Assembly (NCBI GenBank): GCA_022496185.1
Contig: WTXG01000027.1
Span: 281,985-345,984 of the forward strand
Direction: 5' to 3'
Length of the DNA stretch: 64,000 bases
From: Multifurca ochricompacta
Lineage: Eukaryota; Basidiomycota; Agaricomycetes; Russulales; Russulaceae
The stretch's first letter is position 1. Every line of letters begins with the position of its first letter. A program made the position numbers and the translations under genes. Positions 13,695 to 27,829 of the stretch are shown here, in pieces. Below the pieces are notes generated by a model that worked only from the letters and a program-made list of their open reading frames with translations, was not told where the DNA came from and made no database searches.

Positions 13695-15637
13695 CTATTC
13701 TTCATGTGCGTCTTCCTCTCCAAGCGTCATATCATCAAAGTTTTCTAACAACTCCTCGAGTTTGACTTCTGGAAAGTCGGCCTCGTCCTCCTCCTCATCC
13801 ACCTCCGGGGCAGGTGCGGGAATAGGTATGGGCTCTTCATCCACGTCCATCGCGTATTGAATCTTCTTCCGCGCATTTACATCGCCATTTCGAGGTCCTG
13901 CTTTTCCCGGTTTCGCATCATCTGCCTTGTAGAGATTAACTGCGGAGCGCATCTCCGGGTCCTCCTCGAGATCGCGCAAGAACAACTCGTAGTCCTCCTC
14001 GACTTTTTTCTGGTCGCGACCACCCATACGACCCACGGCACCGCGCCCACTACTCGTTTCGCCTTCCTCACCCTCTTCCTTCGCAATGCTCCGCAGCCGC
14101 CAACCTCGCGCCTTGTTCTTCTTGCGGCGATTTGGATACGCCTTCCTCACGAGAATAACGTCGGGAATGCGGTCCTGCGGTAAACTAGCAAAGTCGTCCG
14201 AGTTAAAATTGGTGTTGCTCAGATAATACCCCATAACAGCATCACCAGGCTGAAGAATCCCACCGAGATGCGTTCGTGTGTGGAAGATCTGGTTTGTCGA
14301 TGCAGCAGTTTCGTAATCCATCATGCGGTCATCCTCGTACGTCCCAGTAGAGCGAAATGCACCAGACAATGCCACTTGAGCATCCGCCATTACCCATTTC
14401 CCGTGGGTACGGCCAGAGGGCTCGATGTCGAGAACGATGAACTCCACGAGATCTGAAATACTCGCAAGAGACTCGAACGGAGCCCGCCAATACGTGGAAG
14501 AGATAGTTCGCATGATTGTAGTGTCGAGGGATGAAGAAGATGGAGCGAATTGCCAATTCGGGTGCAACGGTCAAAGGGTCAATGTTTCCAAGTTGCCGCG
14601 CTAGTTTGAGCGGTAAACAAACCAAGTCATCTTTGCATATGGGAACAATCTCGACGGAATACGTAAACTTGAAATTGGCCGTATTCGAATGGGTGTCCGT
14701 AGAAAGCAGGCGCTCCGACGTCTTTGATCTAAATCTCGATGAGCACGCTCCAACGATCGAGGGTGGCGATACTCACCGGATGGGTACGACACCAGATAAA
14801 AATTCTAATATTTTTATCGCATGACTCCGCTGGCTATAGAAGAAATCTAGACCATCTTTCACCTCCTTTAGGGAAATAGTGTCCTTTTGCGCCCCATGCT
14901 TTAGGATAAGTTGCTCAAGGTATAAAAATGTACGTTTATGTGGAACTTTTTGCCGGACCTGAACAAGAGCCTTCCAAGTATTTTTCGCAGCCAGTTTCGC
15001 ACAATCAGAACATTGTCCGTGCTGAACCAGATACTCGATCTCGAATACTTGTTCTAGAATTGTTGATGTTAATACCTGTAATTTGGATGAGTACGTCAGA
15101 ACAGCTTAGCCAACTGTAAACGACAAACCTCCTTTTGAATGGTCAGGGATACTCTCAGCCGTTTAGAGTGCGGCTCCGTCCAGATAAAATGCGCGTCCGT
15201 TAGCCGGACTCGATTCAAACCCTTGAGCTTTTTTAAGCAAATGGCAAGGAGTTCTTGAGACTCGGGCCGCGCAATGGTCCATTGTGCAGGGGGTGCAAGG
15301 AAGCGCTCGCAATTCCGACAATATGATACAGACGCTATACGGTAAGGCTTCCATCAACCGACCCCAAAAACAGAGCTCGATAAGCACACCTTGCTTTGGG
15401 ATGCCCTCGGTGATGTCAATACTATGAAGAGATGAGTGACAAACGATAAGTGAGGAGAGAGAAAGACTTTACGTGTTCCTGAGGCAGTTCACACACAGGT
15501 TTGCCGAGTTGGGCACAATAGGATCTCCTAGATGAACATGAGATGGCCGCACAGCGTAGTTTGAAAGAAACTGTGGTCTACCTACCGCAATCGGCACAAA
15601 GTACCCTGTGTATAGCGGGAGCTGGTACGAATTCCAT
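13695..15637 (-). CDS. NMD3: NMD3, nuclear export adaptor of the 60S ribosomal subunit
   Basis: NMD3 binds pre-60S subunits and carries a nuclear export signal read by CRM1/exportin-1. The ATG at 15635-15637 opens M-E-F-V-P-A-P-A. The zinc-binding start is split by introns: L-C-A-D-C-G, C-V-N-C-L-R, then I-T-E-G-I-P-K-Q and Y-C-R-N-C-E-R-F. Later come Q-W-T-I-A-R-P-E-S, L-I-L-K-H-G-A-Q-K-D, V-E-I-V-P-I-C-K-D-D and Y-W-R-A-P-F-E-S-L. The C-terminus has Y-P-N-R-R-K-K-N-K and an acidic tail that would hold the export signal. The last ORF block (13695-14567) does not join the preceding block in frame, and no GT...AG pair lies between. One surplus C (or two missing bases) in the run 14528-14530 would fix it. 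Only about 150 bp separate the stop at 13695 from the separase start. Confidence 0.93.
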
Positions 15638-16129
15638 GGATTTACTTCAAGTGTAGTGAAAAATCTACTGATGCACCTTTGTCAGTCAGTCAGGAAGTCA
15701 GTCATTTATTTCAGATCAGATCTAAATCACGTTGATCGTGTGATAGCATTGCCTTATAAGAGATGAACATGCGGCCCGGAACCGCGAGAACGCGAAACCA
15801 AAAATGAGTCATGAGTCATGGTGGTGGTACTTACACCCCCAATTACAGCAGTCAGCCCTAACCTAATATGAGGGCAAAGTATGGGTGATGACTGTCTATA
15901 CTACCGCTAAGGAGTGCAGTGGGATACTTAGGCTGGTACATTGTACATAGTGTCGTGGAAGATTCGTGATATCCCCTAAATATACACGGAGAAGAGGCAA
16001 GGGTCCTTGTATTAGGTATAACATCCAAGAGAGTCCTGCCAACTTGAGTGTAGTTGAAAAAAACTAAGATCACTTCAGAACTTTTTGAGGACATCAGTGT
16101 GTGGTGAGACTTACCACTGATAATAGTGC
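15638..16129. other. Spacer between NMD3 promoter and orphan gene
   Basis: Nothing recognised. It holds the upstream region of NMD3 and the 3' flank of the orphan gene at 16130. Confidence 0.4.
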
Positions 16130-16995
16130 CTACGCTAAGGTAGGAGGGGCAGAGCGTGGCCTAGGCACTGGGGCGGGGAGAAGAGCCACAGAATGGTCAG
16201 AGTTATCGTCATCCCAAATCAGGCAGAAGCTGATAGGTGGCAGAGACTGAGAGCGCCCGACTGCTGTCGCCGTCATAGGCCGCTCCTCCTCTCCTACTGG
16301 CAAAAACAATGACAGACGGCGACGCTTTGTCGCCGGCTCCTTGACCCCGGATCCTCAGAGGTGTCACTCATTCTAAGAATAGAAACCTCACCTCAAGGAT
16401 GTGCCTGTCTTCATTACTACGCGAGTGCCGCTCCTCCAATCCGACAGTGGTGTTGCGGACCACGTCGTCGCGCCAGATTTCAATTGAAAGAGCAGGATGG
16501 CTTGGGGAAAAGGCAACCGAGGGAGGAGCTTGTGTGTCACCTTGGTCGGAACATATCGTGAAGTCGAAACTTCCCTGTGCCGTTCCCTCAGAGAACGAGT
16601 CCATATCTTTAATCAGAGGTGCTGGCGGAGGCTGAAATGCTTCTGATTGTAGCACGGGGGTGTCGTAATCGACCTGGGCAGAAGAGGGAAGCCCGCTTGC
16701 CGGACGTTAACTCCAATGCTCAAGGACTGAAGACCGAGATGACCCACCCGGTGAACACGGTATAAATTGGGACATTTGGAGTTGGGAGAGACATATCGAT
16801 GGTGCTGGGTGTTTCGTTGAAAAGGCCCAGAGCACCAGGCCCACTGTGAACATCGTCAGCTATGATACAAAAAAGAAGTTGAGAACGACGGGAAGGGCAC
16901 CTGGGAAGTAGCTGCGCCTCGGGAAAGGGGACGACGAGGGGAAACTCCTCAAGCGGCTCGAGGAAGTGGGGGTGGAAAGTGGGAAGAAAAGGCAT
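16130..16995 (-). CDS. Hypothetical protein, three exons
   Basis: I do not recognise a family. A consistent model has ATG at 16995, exon 16759-16995, intron 16674-16758, exon 16392-16673, intron 16340-16391 and last exon 16130-16339. All junctions are phase 0 with GT...AG and give about 242 residues. The start is M-P-F-L-P-T-F-H-P-H-F, the middle is proline- and serine-rich, and a basic patch T-K-R-R-R-L-S near the third exon could be a nuclear signal. No signal peptide or membrane segment is seen. The second intron acceptor could instead lie at 16325, shortening the protein by five residues. The support is the coherent splicing, not homology. Confidence 0.45.
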
Positions 16996-19900
16996 GGTGA
17001 GTGGTGGTAGTGGATGAGTGGGAGTAAGGTGTGAGTGAGAAAGAGGGTTCAGCGCAAACGAAGGGGCGGGGGGAACAGAAGTAAACCGTGATGGAGAAGA
17101 GAAGTAAAAGTATTAAAGGATAAAAAAACAGAGGCAAAGGCCACACTCGCCCAAGGCGAGTGGGGAAAGGAGAGCGTGAGTGAAGCGGATGTGGGGGATA
17201 GCTTGAGATGCATTTTGGGTTATTTGCTCTTTAAAGGACCCCCGAGAGAGGGCGCTAACCGCTGGAGATCTGGATCCCGGACCCGTAACGCGGTCACACA
17301 ATTGCACTTTAAATGCACTACTGCATATACTTTGGTCGGCGAGTGTCCCCATTTCATTGCTGGGCATCAAGCGCCAAGATGAGCTTGAAAATATATCATA
17401 ATATTCACCGCATCGTGACAGTTGCTCATAGCTCTCACCGACGCAAATCAATCAGATTTACCTCTTAACAAAGGAACCAACCAAGCCAAGTACGTGCATA
17501 TATAGGCGACGAGTGACTTGTCACGTGTGACCAGTTTCCAATCTCCGTTTCTCCCGTTTCACACGCACGACCGTGACGGTAGGGTTAGGTTAGGGATTTG
17601 GCCCCGATGTGACTCTGTCGACTCGTTACGGCAACGAATTCGATTTCTTTACTTTTTATATGCCATGCCAGGTACGAAATAGCCTGCTCATAGTGTTCCT
17701 ATTACGACCACGTCGGACTTGTCCGGTACTTCCGATGCCCTGGGTCATGGCGTTTCTGTTTCTCGAGCTCGAGCTCTGCAGCCCTGTATTTATTTGGGAA
17801 CTCTCGTCGTTCAACTCGGGAAAACCCACGGACCCGCCTTTGCAGGCCCCACAGGGTCTACACGGCGCCCAGCTAAATTGCGCCTGCTTACGAGCTTTGC
17901 AAGTGTCAGCCTCATCAGCTGATGTTATCTTATATTGGGCTTTTTACTAGGAATACCACGAGTACCAAGCCTACTGCGGCCTGCGAGCTGTGGGGCCTTA
18001 CATCGTTTCACCTGGGCCAAGTTACCCAAGCGATTGCCAACACTCTTATCATAACTAGCATCTGACCGAATGGTGCCATTTGTGTACGCTGCCCATTTGT
18101 CCTTCCACACGGCCGTCTCCACCGCGGGTTTTTTTTATTTTGTTTCGAAACCCATTTATATTCCGGAGTTCAGACCGTGACTACATTTGGGAGGTGGTGC
18201 CCCTTATGTAGTAGAGAAAAGCGTACAAATGTCTGAATCACTAGCATTCACAGGAAAGCCCCAAGATTCGGACACGAGGACAACTGCCCCAAGCGCCAGC
18301 ACTACGACAATGTACAGCAGCTAGTAGGATATTGAAGGAGTTGAGCCACCCCTGGCGTCAGAAATCTGGAAGCCATATTCCGGTCTGTCTGTAGACAACC
18401 GTTCACCAGAAATGTTTGACTTCGCAATCGCAAATTCTGTGACCGTCTCCTGTGCCACGTCGGAATGTATACAACTGCCGACGATTGAAGGGGAAATCGC
18501 TCGGTACAAGGACAGGACAGTTATTGCATAATACGTGAACGCCCAAACGGGTGTTCAGATTGGGGTCAAATGCAACAAGTGCATGTGCTTTCAGGCTCAC
18601 CGTGCCGACAACATAGGACCACTCCAAACCGCGTATTTGGCCCGGTCGGATTTGCTACCAAAGTTAATGATCTTTCCCCTCCCCCCCATACGAGTGGCTT
18701 TTGTTATGCGGCGGCTTCAGAGTTACCGAAACTGTGACACCGCCTTTATGCATGATATATTCCTCAACCCTCCCATCTCTTATCCTTCCCGCCCGGCACT
18801 CCCGCTTCTTCTTGGGTAACCATATATCATGATAACGCGCCGCGCTAGTTGACCTCACCAGGACCGGCTTGAGATATAAATGCAGATCATCAGCGTTTTC
18901 ACGTAATATCTCGACACAAGCGCCAAATCGGCGGTTGAAAAAAAAAATACCATGATCGGGGAGATAGGTTCCGCGGCAATAATTGTCGTCATTCCGAGAA
19001 TGTCAGAAAAGATAGTGAGATGATAATCATGCAGAAAAACCTTTGGTAGAGTGTTCGCAGTAGACCTGCTGGCGGCCCTTCACAACCCCGAATGGGATGA
19101 ATCCAATCAGCCATTACAACATGGGGGCTGCTCGCGCGTGTTGTGGAGTTTAACAAAATCTTAGTTCTTTTCATCACCTGTGGAGTGATTGACATTCTCT
19201 CTTGTTCCGCTGCGCGTTTCAAGGATTTAGGTTGGCATTGATTTGGCATTTGACGTTTGGCATTTAGGCGAACTGATTCGAACTTGAAACTGCAGCCAAT
19301 TTGAACGTGATGTCATGACTCGGTTCAAAAACCAAGCTGTAACCTAATTGGAGCTGAACCGTTTGGGTTTAGGGTTTAGATTGGACACGGTTCGACTGGG
19401 CAAGGCCAGTGGAGTGGAGCTACAACTGAACCGCCGACTTTGATTGCCGGATTGGGTAATTGTGAAATTAATCCAATATGTTTCATAAAAATACACAACC
19501 CTACTACAGAGCATAAAAAATCACGAGGATTCCATAGAGGCAAAAATCGGGGGCGGGAAAGGGACACTGGCGCAAGAGGGGGAAGAGGAAGGGACACGAC
19601 GGAAGGAGAGAAAAGAGCGAGCAGAGTATAAGAAAGGGAGTGAGCAGATAAAGGAGGAAAGGGGGAGGGCAGGGGCAGACAGGCCAGGAAACAAAGAAAA
19701 GGAGAGGACAAGGCGCATCAGAGGATGTTTAGCAGGAAAAGACGGAGAGTGTAAAGATCAATCGCAAGGGGTATGGTGCTGAGAAGTCGTTAACAGAGCC
19801 GAACCTCACCAAACCGAATCTGTATTATGGGTGGGTTCGGTTCGGTCTGGTCCATCGTATTTTTTTTGGGTGAACCCAGGACAAGCTAGATCTAATCTGG

Positions 19901-20988
19901 AAGAGGTGAACCGAGCGGTGACATCACTGATGTGCAGGGCAGGCGCTGGGCGCACTTCCAGAAAACGAGAACGACGGAGGAAGAAAGCTCGAAAGCGCGT
20001 TTGTGTTGATAGAAATGTGAGGTTCATCGTTCATCGATTGCGGAGCGAGCAGATGTCCCTGATACCCATTCTATGGGTGTAGGTGTTAGTTGGGCTTATC
20101 GCCCATAGTCCTAGTGCCGTAACGCGCGCCACTCTCGTATCGGATGAGCCAATGTAAGCAATGTAGAAGGTTCACTCACTTTAGCGGATCACGTCCTATG
20201 TTCATAAGCGTGAGGATCATATGGTTGGATCTCCCCCAGGCACATGAGCGAAGTAACCCTAACCACGAGCCAGGGATCTATCTATCTCGGATGCCTCGGA
20301 AGAAGAATTGAGAAACCAAGCCACAGGTCCCAAGACCCACTTCGAGGATGGAATACACGGCAAAGCCAGGACCAGGACATAATGGCCGTCCGCACTTTGA
20401 ATTTAGACTCACGTGGGGTTTGTGACCTCATCCGGCAAAGGATGCAGAGCGAAGGGCGCTGAAGGTCGGTGAAAACACGTTTACTTGGATGCGGAATGAG
20501 GCCGTCATGCCATCCTCGCCCCGGTCTGACGGCAGCTCCACCACTCCAACTGAGCACAAAGGCAGAAAGTGTGCTGTAATGTCAGGGACGGAATGCGCGA
20601 ATGCGCGCGACGTGGTAATTTTATCTTTTCTTATAGTTCGTTTCGGTTTTAGTTGATTAATGTGATGTGAACTCCAAGGCTGACTGCCATTAGGATACAT
20701 AGCATGTGCCTGGGCCACGGAGCGCTGACCGCAAGTATTGTGGAGCCAGCCTACGGAGTGGAGCACATGGTACGATAAGATGACAATGTGATTGTTGGTT
20801 GGTCGTGTTGTGGGGGATTGTGGGATGTGGGATAGTCGTGTCCGTGTCGTGGATCGTGGGGGGGGAGGGGGAGAGTTATTTGTCATTATTTGTTCACATA
20901 CGATACGATACGGGGCTTCATCACAAGCGCGACGTGTCCTTTTCATCATCAGCGGCTCTTACACTAATTATATCTTTTCCCTTAAAAA
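16996..20988. other. Gene-poor 4-kb region
   Basis: No gene could be supported on either strand. It contains a short interstitial stretch with telomere-like TTAGG/TTAGGG units at about 17580-17595 and a long purine-rich tract at about 19540-19700. The end is the upstream region of SEC23. Confidence 0.45.
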
Positions 20989-23712
<2,724 letters not shown>

Positions 23713-24074
23713 TCAGTAGACAATTCTCGAGTTTTGTTATGCGAGCGTTTCTGTTCATTGTTTGGAATGTCTGTGCGTTCTGGACTTTGAATGTTCTCTA
23801 TTTTATATATGCATCTTTAGGCGACCTCAGCCATAATGGTCCACTGGTGCGGGATTGTAGGACATGAATGAATGAATTCCAGAATATTTCCATTTCCCCC
23901 TTCTTGTCTTGGTGGCTGTTGGCTGACCAGGCCGCGGGGTGTGATATATGGCTTGACTCCTTCCATGTCTCTCCTCTGAAACCGCCAGGTCTCGCTACGC
24001 TTCATCACACTCTTTTGTCCTCACAACTTCTATCCGTCCCGGACACTCGTGTGCATTTCCCACCAACAACAAGA
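23713..24074. other. SEC23 3' flank and promoter of next gene
   Basis: No gene seen. About 360 bp between the SEC23 stop and the next ATG. Confidence 0.4.
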
Positions 24075-24780
24075 ATGCAACCCGCCAAAGATGCCGACCA
24101 CCTGACTATTTATTCAGACGCTACATACCCTGTCGGACCTAACACGGCGGGAGAGATATCCTACGTCCATGTCGCCCCGCTGAGCCCACTCGCCAGTGCG
24201 TGCCATTCCTCTACTGATCTGATCTGATATAACCATGCCTGACGCCTGTGCTCTTCACACAGTAACCATTATAGTTGTAGCCTGCCTGGCCGTCATTACC
24301 TTTCTTGGGTGCTACGTTTATCCGCTGATCCGACGGTACCAGAGGGCTAGGGTTGCCACGCGTCATATCAAGCGGCCAATTCTAGGATCCATACGCTCAT
24401 TTTTAGGCCTTCGCCCTCAGACGCCGCCTCCGATAACCCCCCAACTGTTCGCGCGCTACGGTGGGTTAGGCATGCGCATTGCGCGCCCGCCGCCGGCCCT
24501 GAGTCGTTTCCGAGAGCCATCTCTCTCACCCTCACTTTCACCCTCTCTCTGGTCTTCACCCTCATCTTCATCTTCATCTTCGTCCTCAGCCTCGTCCTCG
24601 TCCTCGTCCTCGCCTTCTCCTATGGAGAAGCTGCCTAAGTACTCGCCTTCCGCCAATCCAGAGGTTATCATCGCCCCAATAAGTACAAACATTCTCGGGC
24701 AGGCTGTAGAGAGCCGCACGACACCTAAGAAAGGTGGTGGGCATTTTGACGGCACCCCTGAGATGAGGAAGAGTGAGTGA
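24075..24780 (+). CDS. Hypothetical single-pass membrane protein with poly-Ser tract
   Basis: No family recognised. The ATG at 24075 opens M-Q-P-A-K-D-A-D-H. A 67-nt intron (24196-24262) splits a codon and joins S-P-L-A to I-T-I-I-V-V-A-C-L-A-V. That stretch starts a single hydrophobic segment of about 20 residues, ending at Y-P-L-I-R-R-Y. The rest, about 150 residues, is basic, then proline/serine-rich, with a serine run encoded by a TCN microsatellite near 24556-24618. The total is about 213 residues. No cleavable signal peptide is seen, so an N-out orientation with the long tail in the cytosol follows from the positive residues after the segment. This is inference only. Confidence 0.55.
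24556..24618 (+). repeat. TCN trinucleotide microsatellite coding poly-Ser
   Basis: Tandem TCT/TCA/TCG/TCC codons inside the membrane-protein gene, an in-frame low-complexity tract. Confidence 0.7.
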
Positions 24781-26109
24781 CGAAGCGTTGGCAGTTGGTT
24801 GGGCATTTGAACATGGCGCTTCGGAGTGATTGAGGTTCTCTTTTTTTCATTCCTGTCACGAGACCTCATTAAGCTGTTATGAGCTAGAAGGATAATTGTC
24901 TTTCAATTCATGCATATTACGAGGAAGTCGTGTTAGCTGAAAGGCGGGCCTTTTGAAATCCTTTCTAACCGGGCAAGCCTCATTTCAGAGATTGAGGTAG
25001 GTGGGTTTCCGTTGGACATGGCGGACGATTGGTTAAACAGCAGCAGTCGGGGGGTTATCCGTGATCGTCGTGATAGGGAGGGCTTGCCTAGCTAGTATCC
25101 TGTATACCCATACGATACACTCGATATATATCATATATACCCATCCCTGAGGCATGAGGCCTGAGTCCCAAACGACGCCGAGAAAGGGGTTCGAATCGAA
25201 TTGATTCTCGCGAACTCCCCATCAAACTCAATATAAAGCATCATAGCACGTTATCCAGGAACGCCAGGGTTGAAAGAGTCAAAGGCACAGTATTATTGAA
25301 GGAAGAAAAGACTAGTTCCCGTCGAGCACACGACAGTAGCTCGAAGTGCTGTATGTCAATCAGTTCGGAGTGTGGTGTGGTGTATATCTTCCCGTAGCGA
25401 TCGAGCGCACATTAGCCGGCGTTTGTTGAGTGTTGAGTTGAGTTGAGATTGTTGTTGTTGTTAAAGTTGTTGTTGAAGCCCCATTCAGACTCGGTTTTTT
25501 GCACCGCTGATCAGAGAGGTGATTTGACAACAGGTCCACCATCATATGGGCCCGATGGCAGTGTAGGGCTAATCATTGGTTGGTATTGGTTGGAAAGGAC
25601 TTGTTCGATGCAGACAGACGAGGCAACCGGTGGTGGGCCCAGGTGTGTATCCATCTACGCAACAATTTTGTTCTGTCTCTGTCTGAATGACTTGGCTTGT
25701 ATGTTCTAGTTGATTGATGGGGGCGACCTTGGCAATCAACCCTCGTTCATCTTAGGTGCCTTGAACAAACCCCTGACGTGCTCGTGGACTTTTACTGTAT
25801 CGGCTTCTCCACGCTGTGCTGGTGGTGGTTGGATGGCCGCCGACTGGGCGCTCTCCCTATTCTTTTTTCCAAGACAAGACATACTGATCCGTGCGATGGA
25901 AAACTGTCGCGATGGTGAGTATCCCCACTGCACTGCCATCCATCTCTCCAGCGCGTTTTTCTCTTCCGAGCCTCACAAAGCGCCACCGTCGTGCCTCATG
26001 GCAGGCCGCAGAATATGATGATTATTACTAACCCACCGGCCTATATTTCGAGTGCGGCTCCTCCATCCCATCCCATCCCCTCACCTTAATCCCCGCAACG
26101 TCGCAGGCG
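24781..26109. other. Spacer; may hide 5' exons of the next gene
   Basis: No gene supported. AT-rich TATA-like runs lie near 25125-25140 and a GTT repeat near 25450-25475. Short frames between 25700 and 26020 could be upstream exons of the protein at 26110, but I could not build a convincing splice path. Confidence 0.35.
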
Positions 26110-26691
26110 ATGGTTGCACTGACTTCTCTCCGCTCGAACTCACTCGCTAAAATAAATACTACTATGAATCTGGTGATCCGTTATGCTCCTCAGGACGGCT
26201 GGGCGTTTCGAGGACTATTTAGCCGCTCCATTTTAATGGCCCCGACCTTCCTCGGTATCAACGACCCCATCACGGGTGATCGTCCAACGCCGGATGATAA
26301 TATTTCCGCGTCCACCCCCCGTGCGTCGACGGTTCCCGTTGCGAAGATTGTGTGCGGGGCAGTCGGCGGGGCCGTCGCACTCGCAGTGATGTTGGCGTTC
26401 ATCTACGTCATACGGGTCAAGCGTAGAGTGGAGAGGTTGCGGAGGTCTACGAATGTGCTCGGGCCTGGTACGTTTCCAAACGCGACAGTCCCCCGGCGTG
26501 TCATAAATGCTCACTCGTATTGGCCAGAGCTCGCACCAACCCCTCAGCCACGCGAAATTGCGAGTATTAATGTTATCGTGTCCCAAATAACCCTCGTCCC
26601 TAAAGCTGGGTTCGATGCGACCGCAGATGGTCTCGCCACCAACGCCAGATCAAAGAGAACGCCAGATATTTCCTACCTCTCCGCTATTTAA
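26110..26691 (+). CDS. Hypothetical single-pass membrane protein, C-terminal exon
   Basis: An open frame of 193 codons with no recognised family. It contains N-L-V-I-R-Y-A-P-Q-D-G-W, a Ser/Thr/Pro-rich spacer, then one membrane segment (I-V-C-G-A-V-G-G-A-V-A-L-A-V) at about residues 79-102. A strongly basic stop-transfer stretch (V-K-R-R-V-E-R-L-R-R) and a polar tail of about 85 residues follow. This order of ectodomain, glycine-rich segment and basic stop-transfer is common in basidiomycete type I membrane proteins. A splice acceptor (CAG) sits just before the first ATG, so the true start with its signal peptide may lie upstream. The stop is at 26689-26691. Confidence 0.5.
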   Translation: MVALTSLRSNSLAKINTTMNLVIRYAPQDGWAFRGLFSRSILMAPTFLGINDPITGDRPTPDDNISASTPRASTVPVAKIVCGAVGGAVALAVMLAFIYVIRVKRRVERLRRSTNVLGPGTFPNATVPRRVINAHSYWPELAPTPQPREIASINVIVSQITLVPKAGFDATADGLATNARSKRTPDISYLSAI

Positions 26692-27829
26692 CGCGTCTTT
26701 CAGAGCGCATCAATAGTACACTATCCCCCCACGCATATCAAGGATGTCAGTGTCTCATTAATTCCTCAGCACCTACCCATCTTTGCCTATCAACTTCTTG
26801 GGTCACCAGCCTTACGGGACAATTCATTGCCTGTTTCCACTTCTCAATCGGATCATCAACTTAAGAACGACAAAGCCAGAAAGGCCAAGGGACGCGTATG
26901 ACAGATTCTTCATGATGTTTGAACCAATCTTGTACGAAGAACGAACTTTTTACTACGAGTTTGGTTCCAGTCCAGTAGGGCAGCAGGCACTAACTACATA
27001 CTAACTACATTTAGATGAGTTACAATGACCTCTCCTCCCTCGAATGCTATTTATCCATATCTCACTGAATCGCTTTTTTAACTTGTACAACCTGTAGTAG
27101 GGAGAATTATTTATATAGACAGTTTTTTTTGAAACAAATCCACAGTTTCTTTTAACTGAACTAATCATCCAGAAGAAATCAGGTGACTTGATAACGTCAC
27201 GTGCATCCAAATACCCACGCGGCAATGAGGGTTCTGTCTGCATTCATATCTTGTCTTGGCTCTGTATAACCCACTTAGACTCCCTCCTAGCACCTCGCTC
27301 CCTGGCCTCTCAAATCTCAAAAAAACTCGTAACCGCGTATTTATGGCTAGGTAGTGGGTTCCGCATGACTCGTGCGTACTGGCGACCTCAAACCCAACTC
27401 TTTTCAAAGCAAGGGTGCGCACCGTGAGGTGGTTTATAACCAACGTCGAATTCCCCAAGGATTGCCTCCAAGTGATCCGTCTTAGCATTTATGGGCGGGT
27501 CACAATCTTGGTGTGTGCCAGCACACAACTGCGCAATATAGTTGGTGCTTGCGGAACTACCCCGGAGAAGATAACGGCTAACTGCATGGGACTAACGCCC
27601 CGCAGTGTGAGGAATTGTGTGCGTGGTAACCCCGAGAGGGGCGCTGTAGATGTTAACTGCAGATCGGAACCGTTCAGCGTTCAACCCAACAGGTGAGCGG
27701 CAAAGGCAAAACCCGGATATATTTCCAATTGAAAAAGGGATAATACACACGTATGATGCTACGTTACCCAGTTAAATAGCGTCGATCGTCCAGGAATAAC
27801 AATGCTGTAGAATGCAAAGCGGATTGATA
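26692..27829. other. Spacer between converging genes
   Basis: No gene recognised in about 1.1 kb between two genes whose 3' ends face each other. Confidence 0.4.

Noticed and set aside
14329..14625. Minus-strand frame V-C-L-P-L-K-L-A-R-Q as a separate gene
   Set aside because: It is an NMD3 block continued in the wrong frame after the break at 14528-14530.
17578..17596. Telomere-like TTAGGG units
   Set aside because: Only about two and a half imperfect units with no array, so not a telomere or a clear relic.
25180..25225. GGTTCGAATC, like a tRNA T-loop
   Set aside because: No T-stem, acceptor or anticodon arm can be drawn around it.
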